Shown: positions 26,381 to 34,085 of the stretch, one piece after another
Layout: the number at the start of each line of letters is the position of its first letter
How positions within the stretch are numbered: the stretch's first letter is position 1
From: JAOUGY01 sp963785075
Lineage (GTDB): Bacteria; Actinomycetota; Acidimicrobiia; Spongiisociales; ZC4RG35
DNA length: 64,000 nucleotides
Direction of reading: 5' to 3'
NCBI GenBank assembly: GCA_963785075.1
Contig: CAWATW010000003.1
Location: 300,773 to 364,772 of the forward strand
The notes under the pieces: generated by a model
Told to the model about the DNA's origin: nothing
Database searches by the model: none
Seen by the model: only the letters and a program-made list of their open reading frames with translations
Made by a program: the position numbers and the translations under genes

Positions 26381-26833
26381 GTGAGCCTCCCGTATCGAGA
26401 CGAAGTCCAAGCCATCATCCAAGGCGTGCCGCACGATGGTCGACGCGCCGACGCCGTGGCCTTACTCGAACTGATGGCCGCGGTCACCGGTGAGGAACCC
26501 AAGGAGTGGGATGCCGGGACCATCGGGTTCGGGCAATATCACTACCGCTACAAGACGGGTCAGGAGGGTGACTTCTTCACCATCGGTTTCTCGCCGCGAA
26601 AGGATCGAATCACGCTCTACGTGATGTCGGGGTTGCGTGGCTTCGAAGACATCCTCGAACGGCTCGGCAGACACTCGACAGGCAAGTCGACTGTTCACCT
26701 GAAGCGCCTCGCCGATGTGGACCCCGCCGTGCTCGGAGAGCTGATCACCGCGTGCGTCGACCATGTTGCTGCGGTCGAGCGGTCGATGGGAGCGATACCC
26801 CGCATGAGTGAGATCCCTCCCCGAGAGGCGTGA
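26381..26833 (+). CDS. DUF1801 family protein
   Basis: 150 residues of the DUF1801 (YdhG-like, 'iron chaperone frataxin-like' fold) family. Diagnostic stretches are 'LLELMAAVTGEEPKEWDAGTIGFGQYHYRYKTGQEGDFFTIGFSPRKDRITLYVMSG' and 'GKSTVHLKRLADVD'. The molecular role of the family is not established. The GTG start at 26381 lies 3 bases after the preceding stop. A strong hairpin at 26848 ends the unit. Confidence 0.82.
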   Translation: MSLPYRDEVQAIIQGVPHDGRRADAVALLELMAAVTGEEPKEWDAGTIGFGQYHYRYKTGQEGDFFTIGFSPRKDRITLYVMSGLRGFEDILERLGRHSTGKSTVHLKRLADVDPAVLGELITACVDHVAAVERSMGAIPRMSEIPPREA

Positions 26834-26847
26834 GGCCGCTCCCCGGC

Positions 26848-26881
26848 TTCGGGTCGGGCGACCGAGGTCGCCCGACCCGAA
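26848..26881. terminator. Long perfect hairpin between convergent genes
   Basis: TTCGGGTCGGGCGACC (26848-26863) pairs perfectly with GGTCGCCCGACCCGAA (26866-26881), with only GA between. It sits 14 bases after the DUF1801 stop and 6 before the stop of the convergent secreted-protein gene, so it can terminate both directions. Confidence 0.85.
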
Positions 26882-26886
26882 ATCGA

Positions 26887-27411
26887 CTATGGGCAAGTCA
26901 CCCGGGGGTTCCAATCCTCGAACATCCCCGACGGGTTGTGCTCCCAGATCCAGGCGTGCTGGATGTACCAGTTGAGGACCGGGTTGAGGATGTGCAGGTC
27001 CATCCCCAGCACCGTCGGCGCTCCGGTGTTGCCGGCCCCCTCCCAGATCGTCTTCGGAACCACCCACTCGACTGCGACGAGTTTCAGTTGACCGTTTGGG
27101 CCAGGTGCGTACACGAGGCCTTCGGGCTTCAACGGATCGATTTCGGGGTCGTCGAAGAGGTCCCAGTTGAAGTAGTGATACCCCATCGCACCATCGGTGG
27201 GGTGGGCGATGCACCCTGTGACAACGCCTCGATATCCCAACTGATAGCCGTCGGCGATCGCGTTCTCGATCTGGTGGTACTGCGCCGTGGCCCGACGGAT
27301 TTCGGCCAGGTCGTCGTTCCCGGCGGTCGCCGCCGACGGGATCATCACCACCGTCGAGAGCACCGCAAGTCCAACGAGCAAGCTCTTTCTCTTCGACCGG
27401 GTTGTACTCAT
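26887..27411 (-). CDS. Small secreted protein of unknown function
   Basis: 174 residues from ATG 27411, which has a GAGGGAG ribosome site. A Sec signal (basic TTRSKRKS, then LLVGLAVLSTVVMIPSAATA) is cut near residue 30. The mature part is one domain rich in aromatic residues: 'YHQIENAIADGYQLGYRGVVTGCIAHP', 'GYHYFNWDLFDDPEIDPLKPEGLVYAPG', 'LVAVEWVVP' and 'WIWEHNPSGMFEDWNPRVTCP'. Two cysteines could form a disulfide. The His/Trp/Asn-rich end may bind metal; this is speculation. The domain recurs in secreted proteins of soil and marine bacteria but I cannot name its function. Confidence 0.7.
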   Translation of the reverse strand: MSTTRSKRKSLLVGLAVLSTVVMIPSAATAGNDDLAEIRRATAQYHQIENAIADGYQLGYRGVVTGCIAHPTDGAMGYHYFNWDLFDDPEIDPLKPEGLVYAPGPNGQLKLVAVEWVVPKTIWEGAGNTGAPTVLGMDLHILNPVLNWYIQHAWIWEHNPSGMFEDWNPRVTCP

Positions 27412-27654
27412 GTCTCCCTCTGTTTCTCTCGAGTGTCGATGGACGCGACCGTCCGCCTTCAAATCGGCCAAATGACCCTCCGATCGCCGCTTCCTCAGCG
27501 ATCGTGCCGGGTGGCTGTCAAGGAATCGTCAAGAGCCAGAGCACGGCGCGACCACAGGACTGTCGTCGACCCTGGGCTTGGTTGCCTGCGCAAGAACGGA
27601 CGGCGCCCATTAGCCTCGACCTTGGAGAGAGCGAGATCGAGGAAGGTGTGAGAG

Positions 27655-28569
27655 ATGCCCCACGTGACGTTTGTCCATGGAATCTCGAACCTCCCGGTTC
27701 CCGATACTGCGATCGGCGCGTGGCGCCGGGCCCTGGCCAAAGACGACGGAATCGACCTCGGCGCCGAGGGAATCGCATCGTCGATGGTGTACTGGGCGGA
27801 CGTGATGTATGCGGAACCACGGGCGGACGCCGACATCAACGAGAGCGCCGAAGATGCGCTGTCCGACGCCGGCGACGTGGATCTGGGATTCGTGGAGGAT
27901 GCCGATGGAGCGGAGAAGGCCTGGCTCGAGTCGATCAGCGCCAAGGTTCAACTCGATGCCATGGAGGATGCCCCACCGCCCGTCGGAGAGCCGGATGGCT
28001 CCCAATTGGAGAGGATCCCGCTTCCCTGGTTCCTGAAGAAGCGGATCATGGCGATCTTCCTCCGCGACGTGCATCACTACCTCTTCGATGTCGACTACGA
28101 GGTCCGGCCCGGGCAGCGCTATCGAGTGCAGCAGGAGATCCGCCGTCGGTTCCAGGAGGCTGCGGCCGCAGCTGCCGCGGCGGAACCACCACACATCGTC
28201 GTCGCCCACAGCATGGGAACCGTGATCTCGTACGACAATCTGAAGCGAGTGGCCGATTCGCCGACCGTCGACGGCCTCATCACGGTCGGGAGTCCTTTGG
28301 GCCTGGACGAGATTCAGGACAAGATGCATCCCGAGTGGACGAGAGACAACGGGTACCCCGAGAAGGTCGAACGATGGGTCAACGTCTACGACAGGTTCGA
28401 TCCGGTCGCCGGTCTCGATCCCAGCTTCGCCAATGACTACCGGTTCGAAGGCGCCGATCGCGTGGTCGACATCAACGAACAGAGTTGGGGTCCGTGGCGG
28501 CACAGCGTGCTGAAGTACCTGGCGGGTTCCCGCTTTCGGGAGGAGTTCGGATCGATGCTCGGGCTCTAG
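27655..28569 (+). CDS. Alpha/beta hydrolase, lipase-like, at the edge of the TIR/trypsin island
   Basis: 304 residues with an alpha/beta-hydrolase core. The oxyanion strand is at the very start (VTFVHGISNLP), the nucleophile elbow is 'VVAHSMGTVISYD' (Ser about residue 187), and a late acidic/His region is 'NVYDRFDPVAG...WGPWRHSVLKYL'. There is no signal peptide, so it is cytosolic. Residues 60-150 form an acidic helical insertion. Hydrolases of this subtype recur next to trypsin-, TIR- and caspase-type genes in predicted bacterial conflict systems, where they are thought to cleave lipids or other esters on activation; that role is inference from family and context. Only 47 bp separate its stop from the protease gene downstream, suggesting an operon. 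Confidence 0.8.
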   Translation: MPHVTFVHGISNLPVPDTAIGAWRRALAKDDGIDLGAEGIASSMVYWADVMYAEPRADADINESAEDALSDAGDVDLGFVEDADGAEKAWLESISAKVQLDAMEDAPPPVGEPDGSQLERIPLPWFLKKRIMAIFLRDVHHYLFDVDYEVRPGQRYRVQQEIRRRFQEAAAAAAAAEPPHIVVAHSMGTVISYDNLKRVADSPTVDGLITVGSPLGLDEIQDKMHPEWTRDNGYPEKVERWVNVYDRFDPVAGLDPSFANDYRFEGADRVVDINEQSWGPWRHSVLKYLAGSRFREEFGSMLGL

Positions 28570-28615
28570 TGCTCCGCCGTCGGTGCACCGAGTCTGTGCT
28601 CAGAAGGGATCGTTC

Positions 28616-30256
28616 ATGGCATGGGCTGACGTAGACAGTGGACTGGATAGGTTGGCGGGTTTCGTCTCGTCGTACGACCGGGCCGCCGCGGGCGAGTGGT
28701 GCACCGGTCTGATCCAGCGGTTGGTCGATACCGACGATCCCTTCCCGGCCGAGCAGGCCCCCAAGGTGCTGTCCAAGCTGCGGGCCAACCGGTGGATGGA
28801 CCTGCTGGAAGCCATGACCGATGCCTTCATCCGGTCGGGTCTCGACCTCCCCACGGTTCGCCGCCAGCATGCGCAGGCGCTGATCGAAGGCGGGCGGCCC
28901 GTGGCGGCGGCGGCGGTCCTGCAGACCCTCGTCGACGACCTGACAGACGAGGATCCGGAGATGGCCGAAGCCCGAGGGCTGCTCGGCCGCTGCTACAAGC
29001 AGATGTACGTCGAGGCCCTGCATCCGGGGTTCCCACGCAATCAATCACTGCTGCGAAAAGGCATCGAGGAATATGCGGTGGTGTACCGCCGCGCCCCCGA
29101 CGAACACCTGTGGCATGGGGTGAACCTGGCTGCACTTCTCGCCAGAGCAAAGCGCGACGGAGTCGCCGTCACCGACCAGCCCGCTTCAGAGGAGGTGGCT
29201 GCCGACGTCCTCGCCGTGGCCAAGTCCCGGTACGACGCGGGCACAGCTCAGCCGTGGGATCTCGGGACTGCCATGGAGGCGTCACTCGCCCTGGGTGACG
29301 ACGCCGAGGCGATCGAGTGGTTGGGACGCTACGTGCAGACGGACGCCGGCTCGTTCGAATTCGCCGGTACCTTGCGCCAGCTCGAGGAGGTGTGGCAGCT
29401 GCGGCCAGAAGGTGATCGGGGGACCATGCTCACCGTCCTTCGCTCGGCCATCTTGGCGCGCGAAGGCGGAGGGCTGGCACTGGACGCCGCCACACGCGCG
29501 GCGGACGTGTCCCTGCAGACGGGGGCAGGGTCGACATTGGAAAGGGTGTTGGGCCACGATGGCGTCCAGAGCCTCAACTGGTACCGCACGGGTCTGGCCC
29601 GGTCAGAGGCCGTTGCGAAGATCTGCGATGCGTCCGGCACAGGGGTGGGTACGGGTTTCCTGCTGGCCGGGGCCGCGCTGTCCGACAAGCTGCCCGCCGA
29701 CGAGATGTTCGTGATCACCAATGCCCACGTCGTGTCCGAGACCGACTCCCGCGCCCTCTATCCGGAGGACGCCACCATAGGTTTCGAGGCGCTCGGCCTG
29801 AGCGCCGACTACCGGGTGGCGGAGCTGATCTTCAGCTCACCGCATGACGAACTCGACGTGTCGGTGCTCCGGCTCGACAAGCCGGCGCCGGAGGTCGAAC
29901 CGATTCCCGTCCACAGGAGACTCCCGAACAACGACGGACTTCAGCGGGTGTATGTGATCGGTCACCCCGCCGCGGGCGGCTTGTCGTTCTCGCTTCAGGA
30001 CAACCTGCTGTTGGACCTGGAAGACCCCAAGCTGCACTACCGCGCTCCCACCGAGCCGGGCAGCTCGGGAAGTCCAGTCTTCAACTCACAATGGAAGCTG
30101 ATCGCCCTTCACCATGCGAGCGTCACGACTCCGCTCCGGCGCCCGGGCGCGGAGGCGGCGGGAGGGCAGAGCCCGCCCGCCGCCTACGCCGCCAACGAGG
30201 GCCTGTGGATCCAGGCGATCCGCGAGGCGCTCGACCGGCACTTGTCAACTGGCTAG
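28616..30256 (+). CDS. TRAFs-binding-like helical domain fused to trypsin-like serine protease
   Basis: 546 residues from ATG 28616 (AGAAGGGA upstream; the earlier GTG lacks support). Residues 1-300 are TPR-like helices with the stretch 'ARGLLGRCYKQMYVEA', 'EEYAVVYRRAPDEHLWHGVNLAALLARA'. This resembles the MAP3K TRAFs-binding domain (PF13281/DUF4071 type) found in ASK kinases and in bacterial conflict proteins. Residues 325-545 are a chymotrypsin-fold protease with complete triad: His371 (VITNAHVV), Asp414 (HDELDVSVL) and Ser486 (EPGSSGSPVF). No signal peptide is seen, so the protease works inside the cell, unlike secreted trypsins. A helical sensor gating an intracellular protease is the obvious reading. 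Its stop shares the CTAG palindrome with the stop of the convergent M15 gene. Confidence 0.82.
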   Translation: MAWADVDSGLDRLAGFVSSYDRAAAGEWCTGLIQRLVDTDDPFPAEQAPKVLSKLRANRWMDLLEAMTDAFIRSGLDLPTVRRQHAQALIEGGRPVAAAAVLQTLVDDLTDEDPEMAEARGLLGRCYKQMYVEALHPGFPRNQSLLRKGIEEYAVVYRRAPDEHLWHGVNLAALLARAKRDGVAVTDQPASEEVAADVLAVAKSRYDAGTAQPWDLGTAMEASLALGDDAEAIEWLGRYVQTDAGSFEFAGTLRQLEEVWQLRPEGDRGTMLTVLRSAILAREGGGLALDAATRAADVSLQTGAGSTLERVLGHDGVQSLNWYRTGLARSEAVAKICDASGTGVGTGFLLAGAALSDKLPADEMFVITNAHVVSETDSRALYPEDATIGFEALGLSADYRVAELIFSSPHDELDVSVLRLDKPAPEVEPIPVHRRLPNNDGLQRVYVIGHPAAGGLSFSLQDNLLLDLEDPKLHYRAPTEPGSSGSPVFNSQWKLIALHHASVTTPLRRPGAEAAGGQSPPAAYAANEGLWIQAIREALDRHLSTG

Positions 30257-31191
30257 ACCCCGCCGGCCTTGGTGGATGCCTTCTCGGTGGAGAGCATCAC
30301 GGCCGTCAGGCCGTCGACGTTGCCCGTCGCCGGGAGCCCCATGGCCTCCTGGTATTTCTTGACCCACTCGATGGTTTCGCTGCCATATCCACCGTCCGCT
30401 CCATGTTCCGGAAGCGCCTTGGGGTTCCACGTGAGGAGATAGTGCTGGATGCGCTCCACAGCAGTTCCCTTGCTTCCGCGTGTGAGCAACGCACCTTCAC
30501 CCAGGGTGACGGCGGTCTTGGCGGGGGTCGATCCTCCTGTGGCACCGGCTGATGAGCTCGTTGCGGTGGACGTCGACGACTTCGTTCCTGCGCCACCGGG
30601 TACGGTCGACCAGTCGATCGCCACGTCCGTCGGGCTCAGGTCGATCTGGAAGTGCATCCGGTCACGCTTGGTCCAGTTGCCACCCCACGCCCATACCGAT
30701 CGCCCTCGAGTGTTCTTGATGGCGAGCACCGCCTCCACATGCGACGCCTTGATCTTGCCCGAGTAAGGGTCACCGGTGCTGAACGGGTTGGCCGAAGGGT
30801 CGATGTCGATTGCGATTCCAAACGAATGCAGCGAGTAGTTGTTGGTTCCGGCGATGTTGCGGCAGTTGTAGGACCACGACGATGACGGCTTGTAACCGGC
30901 CGACTCGAGTGCCATCTCCAGCGCTTTGTAGGCGTCGATCGCAGGTGTCGGAACTCCGCCGATGGTCTTTCCGAAAAAGCTCGGGTTGGAGAACGAACCT
31001 GGTCCTTTGTGACACAGCCAGTCAGCCCACATCTTGCGGAGATCTCCGGTCGAAGTCTCGAGTTGCAGACCTGGGTCCTGAAGCTCGGCGTCGCCATCGG
31101 CCTCTGCGAACTCGGCGGGCATCTCCTCGGCACTGGGAACGAATGTGTCTCCCACTTCGGCCTCCTTTTGTCCCGGCGCCGGCGGCACCAT
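30253..31191 (-). CDS. M15-type peptidase with C-terminal peptidoglycan-binding domain, no signal peptide
   Basis: 312 residues. The centre (about 50-190) is a D-Ala-D-Ala/L-Ala-D-Glu carboxypeptidase-like M15 domain with zinc motif S-x-H-x-x-G-x-A-x-D ('YSLHSFGIAIDID', His122, Asp129) and the late zinc His180 in 'DRMHFQ'. A Ser/Thr/Ala-rich linker (about 195-225) leads to a PG_binding_1-like module (about 230-300; 'LLTRGSKGTAVERIQHYL', 'DGGYGSETIEWVKKYQEAMGL'). The N-terminal ~50 residues are acidic and no Sec or Tat signal is present. A cell-wall hydrolase without an export signal suggests an endolysin-like effector needing lysis, a dedicated secretion route, or release on death. The upstream SLOG-like gene is 111 bp away on the same strand. 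Confidence 0.78.
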   Translation of the reverse strand: MVPPAPGQKEAEVGDTFVPSAEEMPAEFAEADGDAELQDPGLQLETSTGDLRKMWADWLCHKGPGSFSNPSFFGKTIGGVPTPAIDAYKALEMALESAGYKPSSSWSYNCRNIAGTNNYSLHSFGIAIDIDPSANPFSTGDPYSGKIKASHVEAVLAIKNTRGRSVWAWGGNWTKRDRMHFQIDLSPTDVAIDWSTVPGGAGTKSSTSTATSSSAGATGGSTPAKTAVTLGEGALLTRGSKGTAVERIQHYLLTWNPKALPEHGADGGYGSETIEWVKKYQEAMGLPATGNVDGLTAVMLSTEKASTKAGGV

Positions 31192-31302
31192 CTTGCCGAC
31201 ACTAGCGACAGGCCTGGGCGCGCGACGGGGCGAGCATCGGGCTCAACGCCCTCTTGGGTTCGTGGGAACATGCGGTCGGAATCCGGTGCGGCATCCGGAG
31301 CC

Positions 31303-31830
31303 TCACGGGTCGATGATGGTGACCTCGCCCCCCGCCTCGCGCACCGCTGCCACCATTTGCTTGGTGCCTCCGGGACCGTCTCCGCCGGCGCCGTCCCACA
31401 CGAAGATGCCGTGCAGCGGCGGACGCCGGACGGCGTATTCGAGCATGCGCAGGTTGTTCGGACTGTGGGGATCTTCGAGCTCGTCCATCCCCGGTTCGGG
31501 GCCGACGACGGTGGTATTGGCGTGATCGATGACCGCCTCGAAGGCGGCGATCCACTGCGGGCCGGCGAAGCGAACCGACTCGTCCAAGAAGCTCTCGGTA
31601 GCGCGGGGCAGGAACACCGTGAGCCGGCGCCGGGTGTCGAGCCACGCCTGGCAGAAGAGGAGATCACCGCCGCACGCGGCTCCTGAGAACGCCTCGGCGG
31701 AAGCATCGTCGATGGAGCCGATCACGGCCTTGATGGCACGTTCGACTCCGGGTACGTCGTCGGCCGGGAACCTGGGAGGGGACCGGTCGGGACCATCGAT
31801 CATGTGGCCGGAGAACACGACACTCGTCAC
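31303..31830 (-). CDS. SLOG-like Rossmann-fold protein (putative nucleotide-ligand sensor)
   Basis: 175 residues from GTG 31830; longer in-frame starts add an arginine-rich, non-conserved lead. The sequence follows a recurring Rossmannoid pattern: 'VVFSGHMIDGPDRSPPRFPA' start, 'FSGAACGGDLLFCQAWLDTRRRLTVFLP' glycine loop, 'NNLRMLEYAV' helix, and 'GIFVWDGAGGDGPGGTKQMV' ending. I recognise this as the type found in TRAFs-binding/TIR-containing conflict proteins and related to the SLOG (LOG/TRPM-type) superfamily, which binds or processes nucleotide-derived ligands. The name is from memory and pattern, not a search. It is divergent from the TIR pair (150 bp) and leads the M15 gene, suggesting a sensor for the island. 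Confidence 0.6.
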   Translation of the reverse strand: MTSVVFSGHMIDGPDRSPPRFPADDVPGVERAIKAVIGSIDDASAEAFSGAACGGDLLFCQAWLDTRRRLTVFLPRATESFLDESVRFAGPQWIAAFEAVIDHANTTVVGPEPGMDELEDPHSPNNLRMLEYAVRRPPLHGIFVWDGAGGDGPGGTKQMVAAVREAGGEVTIIDP

Positions 31831-31979
31831 TCCCCGGACCCTACCCCGGCCACGGCGACGATTCGGCACGGTCGGGGATGGAGCGGCCGCGCCGCGATAT
31901 TCGCGTTCTCGGCTGCAGCCCGCCATTCGACGTAACTAGGGTCAAAAGCCAGGTTTCGACATCCAGAAGGGACGGAACC

Positions 31980-32462
31980 ATGACCGACGAATCCGAGTCT
32001 GGCGCACGCATCTTCATCTCGTACGCCCATGAGGACGAAGACCTCAAGAACGAGCTCGACAAGCACCTCAAGGTGCTGAAGCGCTCGTCGAAGGTGCAGG
32101 TCTGGAGCGACCGGCAGCTCGTGGCCGGCCAGGAGTGGGACGCGTCGATCATGGCCGAGCTCAATGCGGCCAACGTGATCCTGCTTCTCATCAGCGTCGA
32201 TTTCAACGCCTCCGATTTCATTTGGGACAAAGAACTCGCCGTCGCCATGGAGCGTCACAAGGCGGGCACTGCACGGGTCGTTCCGGTGATCTTGCGCAAG
32301 TGTGACTGGGACGAGCTCCCGTACGCGGCACTTCAGGCGCTTCCCCAGAACGCCACACCGGTCACCGAGTATCCCGATCGCGATGTGGCGTTCACCGAGA
32401 TCGCCAACGGAATCGAACAACTCGTCGATCAGATGAACGAGCAAATGGGAGCTGGGGCCTGA
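31980..32462 (+). CDS. Stand-alone TIR domain protein
   Basis: 160 residues, nearly all TIR domain. Box 1 is 'RIFISYAHEDEDLKNELDKHL' (residues 10-30), followed by 'VWSDRQLVAGQEWDASIMAELNAANVILLLISVDFNASDFIWDKELAVAMERH'. In bacterial TIR effectors the Glu after the 'S-x-F/Y' segment is the NAD+-cleaving residue; here Glu85 (WDKEL) fits. The late 'VVPVILRKCDW' is also typical. The ATG follows AGAAGGGA. It is followed after one base by the TIR-RDD gene, so the two are expressed together and may co-assemble. Activity as an NADase or cyclic-ADPR synthase is inferred from family. Confidence 0.9.
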   Translation: MTDESESGARIFISYAHEDEDLKNELDKHLKVLKRSSKVQVWSDRQLVAGQEWDASIMAELNAANVILLLISVDFNASDFIWDKELAVAMERHKAGTARVVPVILRKCDWDELPYAALQALPQNATPVTEYPDRDVAFTEIANGIEQLVDQMNEQMGAGA

Positions 32463-32463
32463 C

Positions 32464-33771
32464 ATGAGCGCCCCGATGCAGCCCAAAACCGGTCAATCCG
32501 ACGTCCTCATCTACTTCCTTGCCTCGCCCAAGGACAAGGATGTCTGCGAGGCGATCAATCGCCATCTCACCCCGATCGTTCGAAATTCCAAGATCCCGAT
32601 CCGTGTCCTCGACGACTTCGACATCCCCGCCGGCACCGATCGGGATGAACATCGGAATCAGCTGCTGGAGGCTGACATCGTTTTGTCGCTGATCAGCGCC
32701 GACTTCATCGACGACGACGACATCTACAGCCGCAACCAGAGCGTGATCGAGCGCTACAACAGGGGCGAAACTCTGATGGTGTCGATCCTGGTGCGGAACT
32801 GTCTGTGGAAGGCGTCGCCGCTGGCTCAGTTCCCGCTGCTACCCAAGAACCTGCAGCCGCTCAACAACAAGCAGTTCTGGAACAGCGAAGACGACGCAGT
32901 GACGGCAGTCGTCGGCGATCTCTATGACTCGATCAATGGGATTCTCTCGGAGATGGCGACCCTGGACACCGTTACGCCGGTCGAGATGCCGCCACCGGCG
33001 GCACCCCCTATGAAGGTCGATCTCACCGATACAGGAAGTGGCGGTGGAGCGGTTCCGCTGGTGGGAGCGGGCTCGGTTCCCGACGCCGGACCGATGGGCG
33101 AGGTCGTCCCCCAGGCGGACCGGGAAGGGGACACTCTGTCCCCGGCGGCCAGTCTCGACACCGAGGCCGACACGGACGTCGTCGTAGAGCTACCCGCCAC
33201 CGAGCCTGATGCACCACCTGCGCCGGCGCCGGAGGTGGCGGCAGCTGAGGTGGCCGCCACAGCGGTGCCAACCACCTTGACGATCTCCAGACCTGCCGTC
33301 ACGACACCCGTAGACGCCGACTGGAGGAGGAAGTACTACCGGCGGGTGCTGGTGAAGCGCGGAGCCGCGCTCCTCATCGACTATTTGGCGGCCTTCTTCT
33401 TGCCCTTGGTCGTCTATTACTCCTTCACAGAGGGGACCGTAGCCGGGGAAGATGCGATCTTCGTCGGGGGTCTCGTGGTCTTCTATCTCTTGGCGCCTGC
33501 GCTAGAGGCTTCCCCATGGCGCGCAACGCCTGGCAAGCGAATCCTGAGGCTCGAGATCACCACCAAGGAAGGCGACCGTATCGGGTACTGGCGGGCATTC
33601 GTGCGCAACGTCCTGCGGTCGGTGACGTTGTATTCGTATCTGTTCTTCGGAATTGGGCTGATCGCCCAGTACTTCCGGTTCCGCAAGACCAAGAAGCTCT
33701 TCCACGACGAGCTTTCATCCACGGTGATCGGCGAGCGCGTGGCGACGGCCCCGGCGTCCGCCCCGTCCTAG
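32464..33771 (+). CDS. Membrane-anchored TIR-like protein with RDD domain
   Basis: 435 residues in three parts. Residues 1-150 are a divergent TIR domain ('VLIYFLASPKDKDVCEAINRHL', 'RVLDDFDIPAGTDRDEHRNQLLEADIVLSLISADF'). Residues 160-285 are a Pro/Ala/Glu-rich linker. Residues 290-430 are an RDD membrane domain with the characteristic start 'KRGAALLIDYLAAFFLPLVVYY' and about three spans, ending 'FRKTKKLFHDELSSTVIGER'. Aligned with the preceding TIR, the catalytic Glu85 position holds Asn91 ('YSRNQSVIERY'), so this TIR is probably non-enzymatic. It may tether or nucleate the soluble TIR at the membrane. The RDD role could be a pore or a simple anchor. It starts one base after the upstream stop. 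Confidence 0.87.
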   Translation: MSAPMQPKTGQSDVLIYFLASPKDKDVCEAINRHLTPIVRNSKIPIRVLDDFDIPAGTDRDEHRNQLLEADIVLSLISADFIDDDDIYSRNQSVIERYNRGETLMVSILVRNCLWKASPLAQFPLLPKNLQPLNNKQFWNSEDDAVTAVVGDLYDSINGILSEMATLDTVTPVEMPPPAAPPMKVDLTDTGSGGGAVPLVGAGSVPDAGPMGEVVPQADREGDTLSPAASLDTEADTDVVVELPATEPDAPPAPAPEVAAAEVAATAVPTTLTISRPAVTTPVDADWRRKYYRRVLVKRGAALLIDYLAAFFLPLVVYYSFTEGTVAGEDAIFVGGLVVFYLLAPALEASPWRATPGKRILRLEITTKEGDRIGYWRAFVRNVLRSVTLYSYLFFGIGLIAQYFRFRKTKKLFHDELSSTVIGERVATAPASAPS

Positions 33772-33772
33772 A

Positions 33773-34062
33773 GGGCCTTCCACCGGTCCCGAATCGGCCC
33801 TCGAGATCCAGCGCCGCGTCGGTGTCCCCGTCGAGTTCGTGGCTGAGACCTCATATGAGATTTGCTTCACCGATCTGAACGACGTGTGTTTCGTGTGCAG
33901 CCTGGCGTACGTGACGTTGGAACGGCAGGGCTTCGAGCCGGCGATACCGGTGGCGGCCCCGGTTCTTCAGGGGCGCCGGTACGGGGGTCGTCCCATCTAC
34001 TTCTCGGATGTGATCGTGCATCGTGGCAGCGGAATCCGATCCTTCGCTGATCCCCCGATCGG
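33773..34062 (+). pseudogene. Truncated PhnD-like substrate-binding protein remnant
   Basis: An open frame without start or proper end. It contains 'ALEIQRRVGVPVEFVAETSYE', 'NDVCFVCSLAYVTLERQGFEP' and 'RPIYFSDVIVHRGSGIRSFAD', the pattern of a phosphate/phosphonate ABC transporter substrate-binding (PhnD-type) domain. It breaks off exactly where the hairpin/repeat block begins (about 34055). The N-terminal half and the partner transporter genes are missing. I read it as the debris of a deleted gene. Confidence 0.6.
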
Positions 34063-34085
34063 CCCTCAGCATCAGAATCCCCCCT

